From Antedon mediterranea (taxonomy: Eukaryota > Echinodermata > Crinoidea > Comatulida > Antedonidae): DNA of 64,000 nt. Below are positions 53,125 to 64,000 of the stretch, one piece after another. The stretch spans positions 3,477,001 to 3,541,000 of the forward strand of contig NC_092674.1 of NCBI RefSeq assembly GCF_964355755.1. Reading direction: 5' to 3'. The notes under the pieces were generated by a model. The model worked only from the letters and a program-made list of their open reading frames with translations. It had not been told where the DNA came from and did not search any database. Each line of letters opens with the position of its first letter. Positions within the stretch are counted from its first letter, which is position 1. The position numbers were made by a program, and so were the translations under genes.

Positions 53125-56100
53125 TTATATGTATTTTCCATCTGTAGTCTTCACGTTAAACGCCAAGGCAAGCACCAATCCTAAAACAAAACAAAAATGA
53201 ATTATAAAGACTTAGATAGCTAGATCCGTAGAATTCCAATAATATATTTTTTCAAATAATAAAAACTTACCTACAAAAGCAAAACCAGATATTAAGATAA
53301 ACATTCCAAACCAGCCTAACGTGTCACTGAGCGTGGTCGAGAGAACTACCCCTAGCGGACCAGTGAACACTTGAGACGTAAACAACAAACCGTAATTTGT
53401 TCCAACGTATCGTGAACCAAAAGCTCTAGATAAAAAAAAAGCGAACTAGATTGCATTAAACTATTAAACTATTTAGTTCTAGACAGCGATTCGGCTTAAT
53501 GTTTGTATGTAAGATAAAGATTTTGGCACATATTGCTCTTCATACATTTGCATGAGCTGGAGCCACCCTTTAAGATCAATAATGCAATTTAGCCTGGAGC
53601 TACCCTTTAAGATCAGTAATGCAATTTAGCCTGGAGCTACCCTTTGAGATCAGTATTGCAACTTTGCCTGGAGCTACCATTTAAGATCAGTAATGCAACT
53701 TAGCCTGGAGCTACCTTTTAAGAACAGTAATGCAACTTAGCCCGGTGCTATCCCTTAAGATTGAGCAATACAATTGAACCCTTTAAATACAAGTCTTACC
53801 TAGAAACAGCAGCTGGGAAAAGAGCATAATTGCCTGAAAATATGAAGAATAAACAACAAATCCAAATAAATAGCATTGCTCTATCGCCCTCAACTTTTGA
53901 GCACAGTTTGAGCGTCATCATAAACGTTATCATTGACGCACAATTTATAACCATGGCCATCTGTAAAAAAAATGTGTTTATTTTTAAATTCATCTACAGA
54001 CATGAATTTCAGATATAATATATAGTTAAATGTAAACATTTTTAATCAAATTATTTTTTTTTGTCTATAAATTGTGTTTTACCCGCCAACCCACCACTTC
54101 TTATCCACCACAAACAGCTTCACTATGTTAGGCTCTCGTCTGTATACATTACCTTATAAGAGAATATATCAGCCATATGACCCCAGAATACCCTGCCAAG
54201 AGCATTACACACAGCACTAAATGAACCAATTAATGAGAGGAAGTGATCATCACTAATAAATGTCTGACCATAAGCCTAAAAAAAAAAACAACAGATAGGT
54301 CAATGAGGGGGTTTGTGTGTTGGACGTTGGATTACTGATTGTGAGCACGAGTTCAAATCCAACTCTCTTTGCATTGCTTGCATCCTTAAGCAAGATACTT
54401 TACTTAGGTTTTCCTCTCCAACCAAATGTCTAAATGGGTACCTGGTTCGATCAAGACACCACTTAGTGCTAATGACTAGCTGCATTATTAGAGTATGTTT
54501 CCATACGTGTTTGATGAAAAAAAAATGACTGGGGTAATAATGTAAAGTACTTAAAGCAATATTATTATTATATTAAGTAATTCGCTATTAACCAATGCTT
54601 TAGAAAGATAAACATTAAGCTAATGCTGCTATGCCTGCATAGATTAATCTTTACTTAAAGATTGGTTCACTCAGTGCTTCAATAACATTAACTAGTAGCA
54701 AATTAATGTTTAGAAAGTGTGTACACTGGAGTTGTACGTATACGCATATTATTCATATTTAAAACCAGCTACTCTTATCTTACCTTCCATAACGTGGCTA
54801 TAAAAATAGTAGCCTGTCCATTCACAAAAAAAGTAAACCAAAGATTCCAGAAAGCGCCGGTTTTGAGAATTTCTCGAGGTTGCAACTCTAGACCTGATGA
54901 GCGGACATCCACTTGTGGATACTCGCCTTCCTCTGGGAACATTGAACCCACTTCCTTTGTGACCTCGTTCTTGTTTTCAGCTTCGCTGACTGTCAACTTA
55001 GATTCTTCGCTGCATTCACTATCCAACGCAGCATAAACCTAAAACATTGATTATCATATTAAAATTGATTAGAAATATTTTTAATAAACAGATAAATAAA
55101 TTTATATAGTACTTGTACATGGTTTGACATAACGTACAGGTTGGAAGAGGACAATTAGAAAACATGTTTTTTTTTCAAAATATGTACAATACAGACACCA
55201 AATATAATTGGATAACAAATTGTGTACAGTATAAAATAAAATTCTTAAAAAATTTTGAAAATACCTAATTTTGAAAATACTCTTCCCTTGTCGGGGATAA
55301 TGAAATTATATAATTTACATAATAATATTAATTATGGCTGTCTTCTGTCGTGAACAAAAATTATGTCAATTAGTCTTAAATTCATCTGAATGATGCATCA
55401 AAATAAGTCAGGACTGTTTAAAGCACCTTGGTTGGTTCTATAATTGACCAAGGGTTTCTCTTGTTCAGTGCCCACCTTGACCAGAGGAGAGGCATAAGCC
55501 AATATGTCTGAGGCAGATACTAGTAAGGCCGTATATATGGCAGCATATGATTATGTAAGGCTTTAAGGGTATGATAATATACTAGCATTATAATAATAGA
55601 GTATTAGCGTACATCTTTAACAGGTGGGTTTTTAATAAACACCGAACCAATAAGCTGCATGATGACATAAATCAACCCAAGCACCAAGAAGACGGATGGA
55701 ACTTTATCTAGAAGAGATGGCTCAGAAAAATATCTGAAATAATAAAAAACAAAATGACATATGTTATTCATCTATCAGTATGTTTGATGCTAGTTAATGA
55801 AATCGTTGGCTCAAAACTTGGAAAAAAAGAGGCATGCACGATACGGACATTTTCGTTATTCATACCTTTCATTTGGATAGCCTGGTTCCGTTGAGTTTGG
55901 AGACAAGTTGGTTGGATTGATGTAAGCTGTTTGCACAAAGTTGAAAATAAAAGCTCCACCGCCAAATCCTGCTACGATTATTCCGCTAACTAACCCTGTC
56001 TTCTCTGGAAACCACTGGGTATTAAATACAACATTCAGTATAGCTATCATAGTTTGTATATATTTGTGTTTTGAACCTTTACTTAAGCTATACACTATCA

Positions 56101-59100
56101 AACTAGTTTGAGAAAAAAAGTGTGATGTGCACAAATATGGTAGTGATATGACACCATCATGTCCATATATGGGCGCACCACTTTTTTTTTGTCACATAAA
56201 GTTTGATAGTGTAGACAAGGCTTAGCTTCGTTGAGTTGCGGTTATTTATTTTATTTAATTTTTGAAGCTAAACTTTTTTTAAACTTGACTATTTACAGAG
56301 TTCCCGGTTCAATTTCTGATAAGAACTACACCCAGTCCATTCTGCTATATAATTGAGTACATGGTTGAAAAGCGAGTTTAAATATAGGGTAACATGAAAA
56401 TAAACTGGTAACCCTACCACATGTGAGGCTTAGTACAACGCATATCACACAATAATAATACAGTACACACATAGCTACTGTCACTCACAACCACTGATCA
56501 TAACTGGGCCCTCTGGGAGACCAGACTTTGACTGAAGAGGTCTACCAGTATAGATAAATAAATATATTTTTATTTTGTGATTAATGAACCCACCTTTAGA
56601 GCGCAGACAAGTGGCGGAACATACGCAATCCCTGTGCCTATTCCGACTACAATGCCATACGTCACAGATAACAACACAAAGGATATCTGTATAGTGAAGT
56701 AAGACAGTAACACTCCTGTGCTGTAGAAAAAATAATTTTTTTTTTTCCTTTGAAAACAAAAACAATCAAGGACATGCTATACTGTTTTTTTTTAAAAGGA
56801 TGTTTTGCTGTCATAAAAAAAGCAGGAAAATTGATGTGGTGTTGGGGTGTTTATACATTCATTATGCATGAATGCCAAAAAAAAAAGATTTTTATTCAGG
56901 ATTTGAAATTTGTTATAATGCTATTGTCATGTGGAAAACAAAATTAGAAGGATAGTTTAAAAGTGTGGTCGAACTTTACGCAAATCTGGATCGATTGCAA
57001 TCATGCAATATTTATGGAAAATAAAGTGATTTTGAAACAAAAATTTTTTTTTCTTGGCCTTAATCAAAATGACCATGGTCATTAAGCATGGATGGCGTCC
57101 TTTATACTCTTACCTCATCAGTAAGCCACCAGCTAGTGCTATGTGTCTTGGTCCAAACCGCTTTTCTAACTTCCCACCTAGAATCATGGTTGAACCTTGA
57201 CCCACAAGAGTTAATACATAAATAAGGACTACAAGCTAAAAAAAAAATTACAAATTGGTTAATAAAAATAGAAATAAAATTGACAAAAAAAGTAAATATT
57301 AATACATTACAGTAGAACTTCTAGTAAGGGGACACCTTTGGACCCAAAAAAGTTTCCTCTTAATTGGGGCAGGGCAGCTCCCTCTTAATTGGGGCAGGGC
57401 AGCTCCCTCTTAATAGGTGTTAAAATATACAGTAGAACAACACACCTTCAGAACCAAATAAAGTGTCCCCCTAATAGGGTCATAGTGTTAAAACGTATAG
57501 GTGCATTTTAATACAACATTTTTTAAATATTAAATTAAAAAAATGTTTTTATGAATATGTTATTTTCAGTTGCTTTAACCATGTAAGTGAATACAGAGAA
57601 AAATAATTGTCAGTGATTTGGTTAAGCTGTCGTTGGCTCTCTGACGTCAAGAAAAGATTTCTCTCAATCTTCTTAATTGGATTCAATTCAATGACTGAAG
57701 GAGCTTAGGACGAATCCGCTTCGCATAGAAATCTTTTCTGTACGCAGGCCGCTAATAAATTCCAAGTACTGCTTGTATAGTAACCGGCAATAATTAGTAC
57801 AGCGCTTCTGATTGGCTGTGTAAAATGATGAATTGTAAATGATTAATTTTAGTGTGTTCTGTAACGGTTTTACCTTACGCGTTGAGTGGTTATTATTATA
57901 ATTAGCAGCGTGTGTTGGGTATAGTTACCATATGTTAGAGTATTAACCTTTATTATTTAGACTTTTAGCCTGTTTATTAATCTTTATATTTAACATATTA
58001 TATTATATTAACAGTACATTAATTAATGTGCAGTGACATTTTTAAACTAGGCCTATTGCAATAGACCCGTTTGTTCACTACTAAAATAATGGTATATTTA
58101 CTATATGTTAGATTATTAACATTTATTAATCAGGTTTTTAGCCTATTAAGTATTATTAGCCTTTATATATTTAACATATTATTATTATATTAACAGTACA
58201 TTCATTAATGTACAGCGACATTTTTAAATATCAAGTCTGTATAAATCAAGCCTATTGAAATAGACATGGTTGTTAACTATACTTCATCTTTTAGCCACTT
58301 TTTATCAGAGAATTATGTTGTTTTTGTGATTTTCTGTGTTGGTGGAATTGTCTGTGTATTTTTACTGTTTTATTTATTATATATGATGATGATACTGTGT
58401 GCCATTGTCAAAACAAATTTCTTAATTCTTTTTAATGGACAAATAAAGATACTATGACTACTAACTTAATGTTTTATTATGTTATGAATGTTTTTTAATA
58501 CAATAGACACCAGATATTATTATTATTATTATTACTTAGCTATTATGATCTCATTATACAATTTGTATCTCATTATTATTTTACACATTTCCTCGTGAAT
58601 ATTTTAATACTCCAAAGGAAAAAGGAAATATTGAAATATACAATGAGGTCACCAGCCATATGTTAGAATTATACTGTACTTTGCCGATAGAGATTTATAA
58701 CAGAACCTTATTATGATGATTGGAATGCAACACAATAACCAATTATCTGGCATACAATGGATATGGGATTTTATTGTAAGCTTTATACACAAGAAGAATG
58801 TGGGCACTCTTTTGAGCCAGCCAGAATGGCAGGCTGCTTTGTACCAATACAGTATATCAACAGTGCCAGTGTCACACACAATAATACAATTATAGCATTA
58901 TCATTATTATCAACATATGGCTAATATGTTTATATGTATAATGAGTAAATTATAAATATAAATGCATGTAAGTTGTGAAAAATTATGAGGTCATGATAGG
59001 GGAAGGGCGTAGTGTATGTCTTGATGTTTCTCATAAACCTGGGGTTCAAGAAGAACTATATAGGCACTACCAGGTTAACTAAAAACCCAACAACAACATA

Positions 59101-60321
59101 TTAATTGTCATTATTATTTTTTTATTATTTTAAGTCTTGTAATAACATGGTGTTCAAGAATAGCAACTTATTAATTGTCATTATTATTTTTTTATTATTT
59201 TAAGTCTTGTAATAACTTGGTGTTCAAGAATAGCAACATATTAATTGTTATTTTGTAATTATTTTTATTTATTTTTAAACAACATCATTGGACTTGTCAT
59301 AAACTGTGTGTTCAAGACATAGGCTCTACCATGTTAACTAAAAAAAAACCCCCAAAAATCAACAACATAATAATTGTCATTTTTATTTAATTTTAATGAA
59401 CATGTTTGGTCTTCCTTTGCCTTTTTATATCTCTGTTTTGTATTTGGCAGAAATAAATATATAAATAATAACATATAATAATAATACTTTAGGAAATAAA
59501 ATCATTCATAGATGTTTTATGTGACACATTAAAGTTTATTGGCGTGAATGCGTGCTTAATTGATTCATCATCGAACCATACTTAAAGTGCATGTTGTGAT
59601 CTTATTCAGACCAGCAAAAATAACTTATTTTGTTTACCTTATATCGAAGATCTTCTGGTGAGCTTCTTTCACGAATATAAGAAGTAATATATGGTGACAT
59701 GTTTCCTAAACAAATTATGATTTAAAACACATTATAATAAAAAATATACATCAGCTCGAAATAGCAAATTCGTGTGCCATCGTCATTGTACCCCTATAAT
59801 CTGTATCCTCTATGATGAACTCCAACCACGAACTTCCCCTCCATCTTCACACCACCGTAAACCCTTCCCCCAACATCGTAATTTTTTGTCATGACGTTAT
59901 CGTAATCTATTATATTCTTAGAGGCATAGTGGGAATGTAGCGTGGTGGTTAACGTCCCGAGATCCAGGGTTCAATTCTGAAATTCCAGGTAGCAGACGAC
60001 TCTTTTAACTACATGTCTCCCTATAAGTTTCAAGACTTAGTTTATTTATAAACACGATAAATTATTAAATAGTTTATCCATGCTGTAATTGGCGAGGTAG
60101 TCGCTGTTGGATGCGCATAAGAAAGATAGAAAAGAATGATCGCAAAAGAGGCGCGTGTGGGAAATGTCTGTGTCAAGCAATTATTCAATCAAAACATAAA
60201 AATTATAAAAACATTTTCTTCCGGCTCTCTTACCAAACGTGTAAAACGTTCCGATGGTCAAATGTATCAACACGCCTCCAACTATAGCCAACCAGCCCCT
60301 CCACCTCCTGGAAGAAACCAT
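53125..60321 (-). CDS. MFS transporter, OFA / apicoplast-pyruvate-carrier-like
   Basis: Eleven coding exons on the minus strand: 60321-60234, 59705-59638, 57235-57114, 56720-56594, 56014-55866, 55733-55613, 55038-54784, 54275-54153, 53960-53800, 53425-53271, 53180-53125. Total 1425 nt, 474 residues, all phases agree. TM1 WLAIVGGVLIHLTIGTFYTF, then GNMSPYITSY. Later blocks are GQGSTMILGGKLEKRFGPRH, GIVVGIGTGIAYVPP and WFPEKTGLVSGIIVAGFG (the signature of oxalate:formate antiporter-type MFS). A cytosolic central loop follows (VYAALDSECSEESKLTV...). The second half contains FWNLWFTFFVNGQATIF, GRVFWGHMAD and FGSRYVGTNYGLLFTSQV. Family members carry small monocarboxylates across membranes; the substrate here is unknown. 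ATG has A at -3 and G at +4. Introns hold a MITE, a SINE and a 37-bp minisatellite. Confidence 0.9.
53548..53765. repeat. 37-bp minisatellite, six units
   Basis: GGAGCTACCCTTTAAGATCA begins units near 53559, 53596, 53633, 53670, 53707 and 53744 (exact 37-bp spacing), each with GTAATGCAATTTAGCCT. It lies in an MFS intron. Confidence 0.9.
54310..54500 (+). repeat. SINE-like element with tRNA-type head
   Basis: TTGTGAGCACGAGTTCAAATCC has a B-box-like core. It is followed by TTAAGCAAGATACTTTACTT and AAATGGGTACCTGGTTCG, words that I recall from SINE bodies in many invertebrate genomes. MFS intron. Confidence 0.5.
56085..56222. repeat. MITE family 1 copy in MFS intron
   Basis: AAGCTATACACTATCAAACT to GATAGTGTAGACAAGGCTT; both ends slightly degenerate. 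Confidence 0.8.
57310..57480. repeat. Dispersed repeat with duplicated block
   Basis: ACAGTAGAACTTCTAGTAAG, GGGACACCTTTGGACCCAAA and AAGTGTCCCCCTAATAGG; the block TAATTGGGGCAGGGCAGCTC occurs twice. Related words recur at 42975-43110 (TAAGGGAACAC, GGGTCCTCAAAGTTTCCCCC) and weakly at 3834-3960, suggesting a third MITE-like family. Confidence 0.45.
57925..58250. repeat. Tandem duplication of about 150 bp
   Basis: Words in the same order in both copies: TACCATATGTTAGAGTATTA / TACTATATGTTAGATTATTA, TTTTTAGCCTATT-like, AACATATTATATTATATTAA, CAGTACATTAATTAATGT and GACATTTTTAAA. Copy 1 about 57928-58050, copy 2 about 58092-58230. MFS intron 2. Confidence 0.75.
59094..59270. repeat. Tandem duplication, about 70-bp unit
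   Basis: ATTAATTGTCATTATTATTT and TTTTAAGTCTTGTAATAAC, then TGGTGTTCAAGAATAGCAAC, occur twice almost exactly (about 59099 and 59169) with a decayed third unit (about 59239). Confidence 0.8.
59930..60000 (+). repeat. tRNA-derived SINE head
   Basis: TGTAGCGTGGTGGTTAACGT matches an A-box region and CCAGGGTTCAATTC a B box at tRNA-like spacing. Not an intact tRNA gene: the 3' half does not close an acceptor stem. MFS intron 1. Confidence 0.55.
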
Positions 60322-60544
60322 ATTTTCAGTCTTAAAAAGTCGAACAACTTGTGAATATATGAACTGTTCAAAGATACGATCTTTGGCTTAAGTAACTGCT
60401 TATAGCATTTCTTTCTTGCCGTCTGTTACATTTGATATTGTTAGTTAGGTAAGTAAAAGTTGAGGGCGCTAACACAAACTTTTCAAATATCAAAAAAATC
60501 GTTCGTTTTTTTTCTTTTTTCGCCAATCGACAATTGTGCGAATC

Positions 60545-60655
60545 GAACCGATTTGTGGAACTCGACCGATCGAATGCACCCGATATAAACCGATTTGTGG
60601 AACTCGACTGACTGCACCCGATATAAACCGATTCGTGGGACTCGACCGACTGCTA
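60545..60655. repeat. Imperfect repeat, unit with AACCGATTTGTGGAACTCGA
   Basis: AACCGATTTGTGGAACTCGA occurs near 60546 and 60588, and AACCGATTCGTGGGACTCGA near 60627, each followed by CCGA or CTGA and a GCACCCGATATA block. Three units of about 40 bp. Confidence 0.8.
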
Positions 60656-60954
60656 AAAATGTAAGCCAATCCAATCGTTCGAAATACTAATTTAAATAAA
60701 GTGTGCAACATTCCATGGACATAATAGAATCATTGCTTTGTTTCATTTTTTGTGAAGAAGGGAAGCAGGAAAGATGGCGATAACAGTAAGCTAGGTTCTA
60801 ACCATGAAGGTAGGCTGCACGTTTATGCTGTAACACCATATTATGCTAATTGAAATTCTAAAACACACGTTCTTTTGGCCTAATTAAACTATATACTTTT
60901 GTGGGTGAATGTGACGTAATGTGGCTTACTGGAGTCATCATCATTCCCCTTCCC

Positions 60955-61192
60955 CAAAAAAGTCTTTGGAATTTGTTTCATCGATCTTTGGACATCAAAG
61001 TTTTTAATTTTGTTTCATCGAGCTTTGGACATCAAAGTCTTTGACTTTTGTTTCATCGTAGCTTTGGACATCAAAGTTTTTGATTTTGTTTCATCGTAGC
61101 TTTGGACATCAAAGTTTTTGATTTTGTTTCATCGTAGCTTTGGACATCAAAGTTTTTGATTTTGTTTCATCGTAGCTTTGGACATCAAAAAT
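60955..61192. repeat. Tandem repeat, about 38-bp unit
   Basis: TTTGATTTTGTTTCATCGTA followed by GCTTTGGACATCAAAG repeats about six times from 60966 to 61190; the first units are shorter or variant (TCGATCTTTGGACATCAAAG). Confidence 0.9.
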
Positions 61193-61359
61193 AGTAAGAA
61201 CTAATACTACTGAATCAAAATATTAATTTGTATTATATTATTAATATAAATCAATGTGTTGGTTCAAACTATTACTAACACACATAAGATTTGCTACCGT
61301 GAGTATTATTTGGACGATTTTTGATTGGTCGAGGAGTTGACAGGTGGAGTTAACATTAC

Positions 61360-61455
61360 CGATCTCTTAAACGCGTTACCGATCCTTTAAACGCGTTACC
61401 GATCTCTTAAACGCATTACCGATCTCTTAAACGCATTACCGATCTCTTAAACGGG
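61360..61455. repeat. 21-bp tandem repeat, about 5 units
   Basis: TTACCGATCTCTTAAACGCG and variants (GATCCTTTAAACGCG, CTTAAACGCAT) repeat head to tail, ending AAACGGGTCTAC. Confidence 0.9.
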
Positions 61456-63519
61456 TCTACATCTCACAAATTGACACAGTACGAGAATTTATTTTCACGT
61501 CGGAATAATAATCACTGGTACAAAGAATTATAATTTTAGAAATTCAATTCTTTGGTCTTTTGTGTTTTTTTTTCCACAGCGCATCAGGTCAACGAGAGAC
61601 ATCCATTTTTTAACAGGAATAAATAATTAATACTGATTATTTGGTTGTATCATGCATGAACAAGTCTGTATGCATTAGGCATCAACCCTTATCAAATATA
61701 TTGTAAAATTACGTAATATAATCTGTATTCCAAAATATATTGCAAATATATTATGGGTTGCGAATTCTATTTATCATATGTTGTTATTATGTATTATTAT
61801 TTATTATATGTCATGTTTATTTCATAGCTAGACAGTTCGCATGGTAGACTACACTTGAACTGATTCCTGTTTAAAAGAATTAAAATTGTCACCATGGTGA
61901 TTATGTGAGATAGGTCCCACAACATATCTTATTTAATTGCATTGGTTGAACATAAATATAGCAATTTTGAATAGTGTATATAATGTTGAAATATTCATCA
62001 TCATAATACTCGCATTATAAACAGATGACATGTTATTTACTTTATATTTAGTTATTTATTTTTGACCTGTCTGTAATATCATGATTTGTAGACAGAAATG
62101 TGAACATCATCAAAACACATACAATTAAAAGTACAATTACAACTGTAACTATTTTAGATATTGTTCTATATAATACAATGTCTCCGATAATTACATTTGT
62201 CACTGGTCTTTTCGTTTTCTCTAGTTTGATTTTCGGTGACAAACTCCTATGAATTGTCCCTTAACATGTCATAGATTTGTCACTGTGAATACATTCTAGA
62301 GATTGTTTCCAAGTATGACATCATCACCGTCACTACATCATCATACGCGGCACTCCTCCCCCATCACGTGGCATCATCAACAAAACCTTTTTTTTTTACA
62401 AATGAATGCTACTTGGATTAGTGCCAAGTAGTGTATATTTTTTATGTTTACATCATCATACATCGATTATTATGTGTTTTAACTAACAAAGTTTAGTCAT
62501 GCATGATACAACCCCAGTTGTGCAACTTAAGTATCCTGACATGCGCACTGGTTTATTGTGATTTATATTTTGTGTAATGTACAGGTGGCCAAAGGTAGGT
62601 TACTAACGCAGCAAGACATCCTGATTCACCTGGATTCATACCTCATGGTAGTGTCAGGCTTGTAAATTTACTTTTCAGGAACTATAAACAGCCAGTCTTT
62701 TTAACTTTGAATCGCGATTAATTAATTTTAATTCAATTAATAAATTTAATTAATTTTTATAATTTATGTTATATAAATTTATATTTTTTAATCATTTAAT
62801 GTACAATTTCAAGGCATTTTCCTCTTTTAATATGAATAAGAAGTTTCTTTGTTTGATTTGATTTGATTTATTAGCATCTCATTAAAAAGACACAGTTTAT
62901 GAAACAGAGATAATACACAATTTAAAAATGTTAAAAATACAAAAACAGAGATGCAGGATAGCCCATGAAAGTCTCAATTTGAGACTTATTTCCAATGGGG
63001 TCCTCAAATTTAATTTTTCTATTACACTGATATATTTTCCTCTGCATTTAAGCCGATGATTTTACTTTATAGTTTTTGAGAAAACTTCAATTTGTTTTTC
63101 ATCGTTACCATATTTTTATCGTACAAAAAGTTGAAATTGTCTGTACCTTCCATTCATACAAACGGCTGAACAAAATAAACCAACTTAAAGTTAGGAACTA
63201 CGCACACCAAATTCAGAAGTCATTACATTTTTTCTTCGAATTTGCAGATTTTTTAATCACTCAAGTCTTCGATTTTGCTTTAATCACGGAGTTCTTTTTT
63301 CAACAAGATTTTCACTTCTTTTATCAACAATTCGATTTATGTATCATCGTTTATTTTGCTTTTTTTCTTTGAAGAGAATGGTTCCATCGTTTCAACACGG
63401 CGTTTCTTTGAATTAATTTTCACGTTTTTCCCCTATTTTGTGTCATCGTTTATTTTGCTTAACATCAAATTTTTTCTGCACATCAGCAACAAAAATAATG
63501 CTTTTATTCGAATTTTCAC

Positions 63520-63815
63520 AACAGGATTTTTTCATCACTTCGATTTTGTTTTCCATCACTTCGATTTGGTTTTCATCACTTCGATTTGGTTTTCATCACT
63601 TCGATTTTGTTTTCCATCACTCCGATTTTGTTCGATTTTGTTTTTATCATCACTTCGATTTTGTTCTTATCACTTCGATTTTGTTTTTATCACTTCGATT
63701 TGGGTTCCAACACTTCGATTTGGGTTCCAACACTTCGATTTTGTTTTCATCACTCCGATTTTGTTTTCATCACTTCGATTTTTTTCTTCATCTCTTCGAT
63801 TTTGTTCTCATCACC
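63520..63815. repeat. 18-19-bp tandem repeat, about 14 units
   Basis: TTTTCATCACTTCGATTTTG and variants (CCATCACTCCGA, CCAACACTTCGATTTGGG, TATCACTTCGA) run for nearly 300 bp. Degenerate forms (CATCGTTACC, CATCGTTTATTTTGCT, CAACAAGATTTTCACTTC) extend left to about 63090. Overlapping open frames in three phases are the expected product of an 18-19-bp repeat and are not a gene. Confidence 0.88.
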
Positions 63816-64000
63816 GCGTTTCTTCGAATTATTGTGATTTAAGGTATATGTAAGTATTCAAGTTGGGTATAAGTAAGTAATATACCAACACAACAAAATA
63901 TAATTGACATGGCTGCGTAAGTATGGTTGGTTGGTAACCTTTTCTCTTTATCGAATAGCTAGGCCCGTGTAAGAATATAGTGTATTTTGTAGTATTGTTG

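Larger units (their letters stand above)
60322..64000. other. Gene-poor right end, tandem arrays
   Basis: No exon supported on either strand. The region holds four tandem arrays (60545-60655, 60955-61192, 61360-61455, 63520-63815) in AT-rich DNA. A 64-codon minus-strand frame at 62048-62242 has a hydrophobic segment (TVVIVLLIVCVLMMFTFL) but no splice or homology support. Confidence 0.6.

Noticed and set aside
59930-60000. Possible tRNA gene
   Set aside because: A- and B-box-like sequences are present but no acceptor stem closes; classed as a SINE head.
62048-62242. Hydrophobic 64-codon minus-strand frame
   Set aside because: A single TM-like segment in AT-rich DNA, with no splice sites, homology or neighbouring exons.
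63076-63853. Overlapping frames of 83-165 codons at the right end
   Set aside because: Open in three phases because of the 18-19-bp repeat; peptide is repetitive Phe/His/Ser without family resemblance.

Overview
This is a eukaryotic, animal-type window: AT-rich, intron-dense, GT-AG splicing, and packed with short mobile elements. All six host genes were assembled by hand from exons whose splice phases agree. The gene content (metazoan PCTP, MMADHC, MIS12 and HLTF orthologues, a cAMP-receptor-like GPCR and an OFA-type MFS carrier) plus abundant AGGCCTA palindromes suggests an invertebrate deuterostome, most likely an echinoderm. The species assignment is inference.

Layout. 1-121: last exon of a sialidase-like gene (+). 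1281-10772: a seven-TM receptor of the slime-mould cAMP receptor (Crl) family (+). It carries a duplicated, phase-compatible exon pair covering TM1-ICL1-TM2 and two alternative terminal exons. 12154-23670: MIS12, a kinetochore subunit (-). Its introns hold a nearly complete 4.1-kb LINE with a perfect 13-bp target duplication and a 4.3-kb nest of TIR elements, foldbacks and tandem arrays. 24605-27051: PCTP, a START-domain lipid transfer protein (+), head to head with MIS12. 29067-31763: MMADHC, a cobalamin trafficking protein (-). 32812-35389: a degenerate Mutator-like element carrying an intron-containing transposase remnant, itself split by a 1.09-kb palindrome-rich insertion. 35390-40455: gene-free DNA with a MITE and an ~810-bp tandem duplication. 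40456-51008: HLTF, a HIRAN-SNF2-RING fork remodeller and ubiquitin ligase, 21 coding exons (+). 53125-60321: an 11-exon OFA-family MFS transporter (-). 60322-64000: gene-poor DNA with several tandem arrays.

The host genes are unrelated housekeeping or signalling genes and show no operon-like logic. MIS12/PCTP probably share a bidirectional promoter; GPCR/MIS12 and PCTP/MMADHC are convergent pairs. The commonest repeat is a MITE family with ends AAGCTCTGTCTACACTATC (about 18 copies or remnants), densest in and around HLTF. The observation most worth following up is the predicted mutually exclusive exon pair in the GPCR, because the reading frame survives only if exactly one copy is used.
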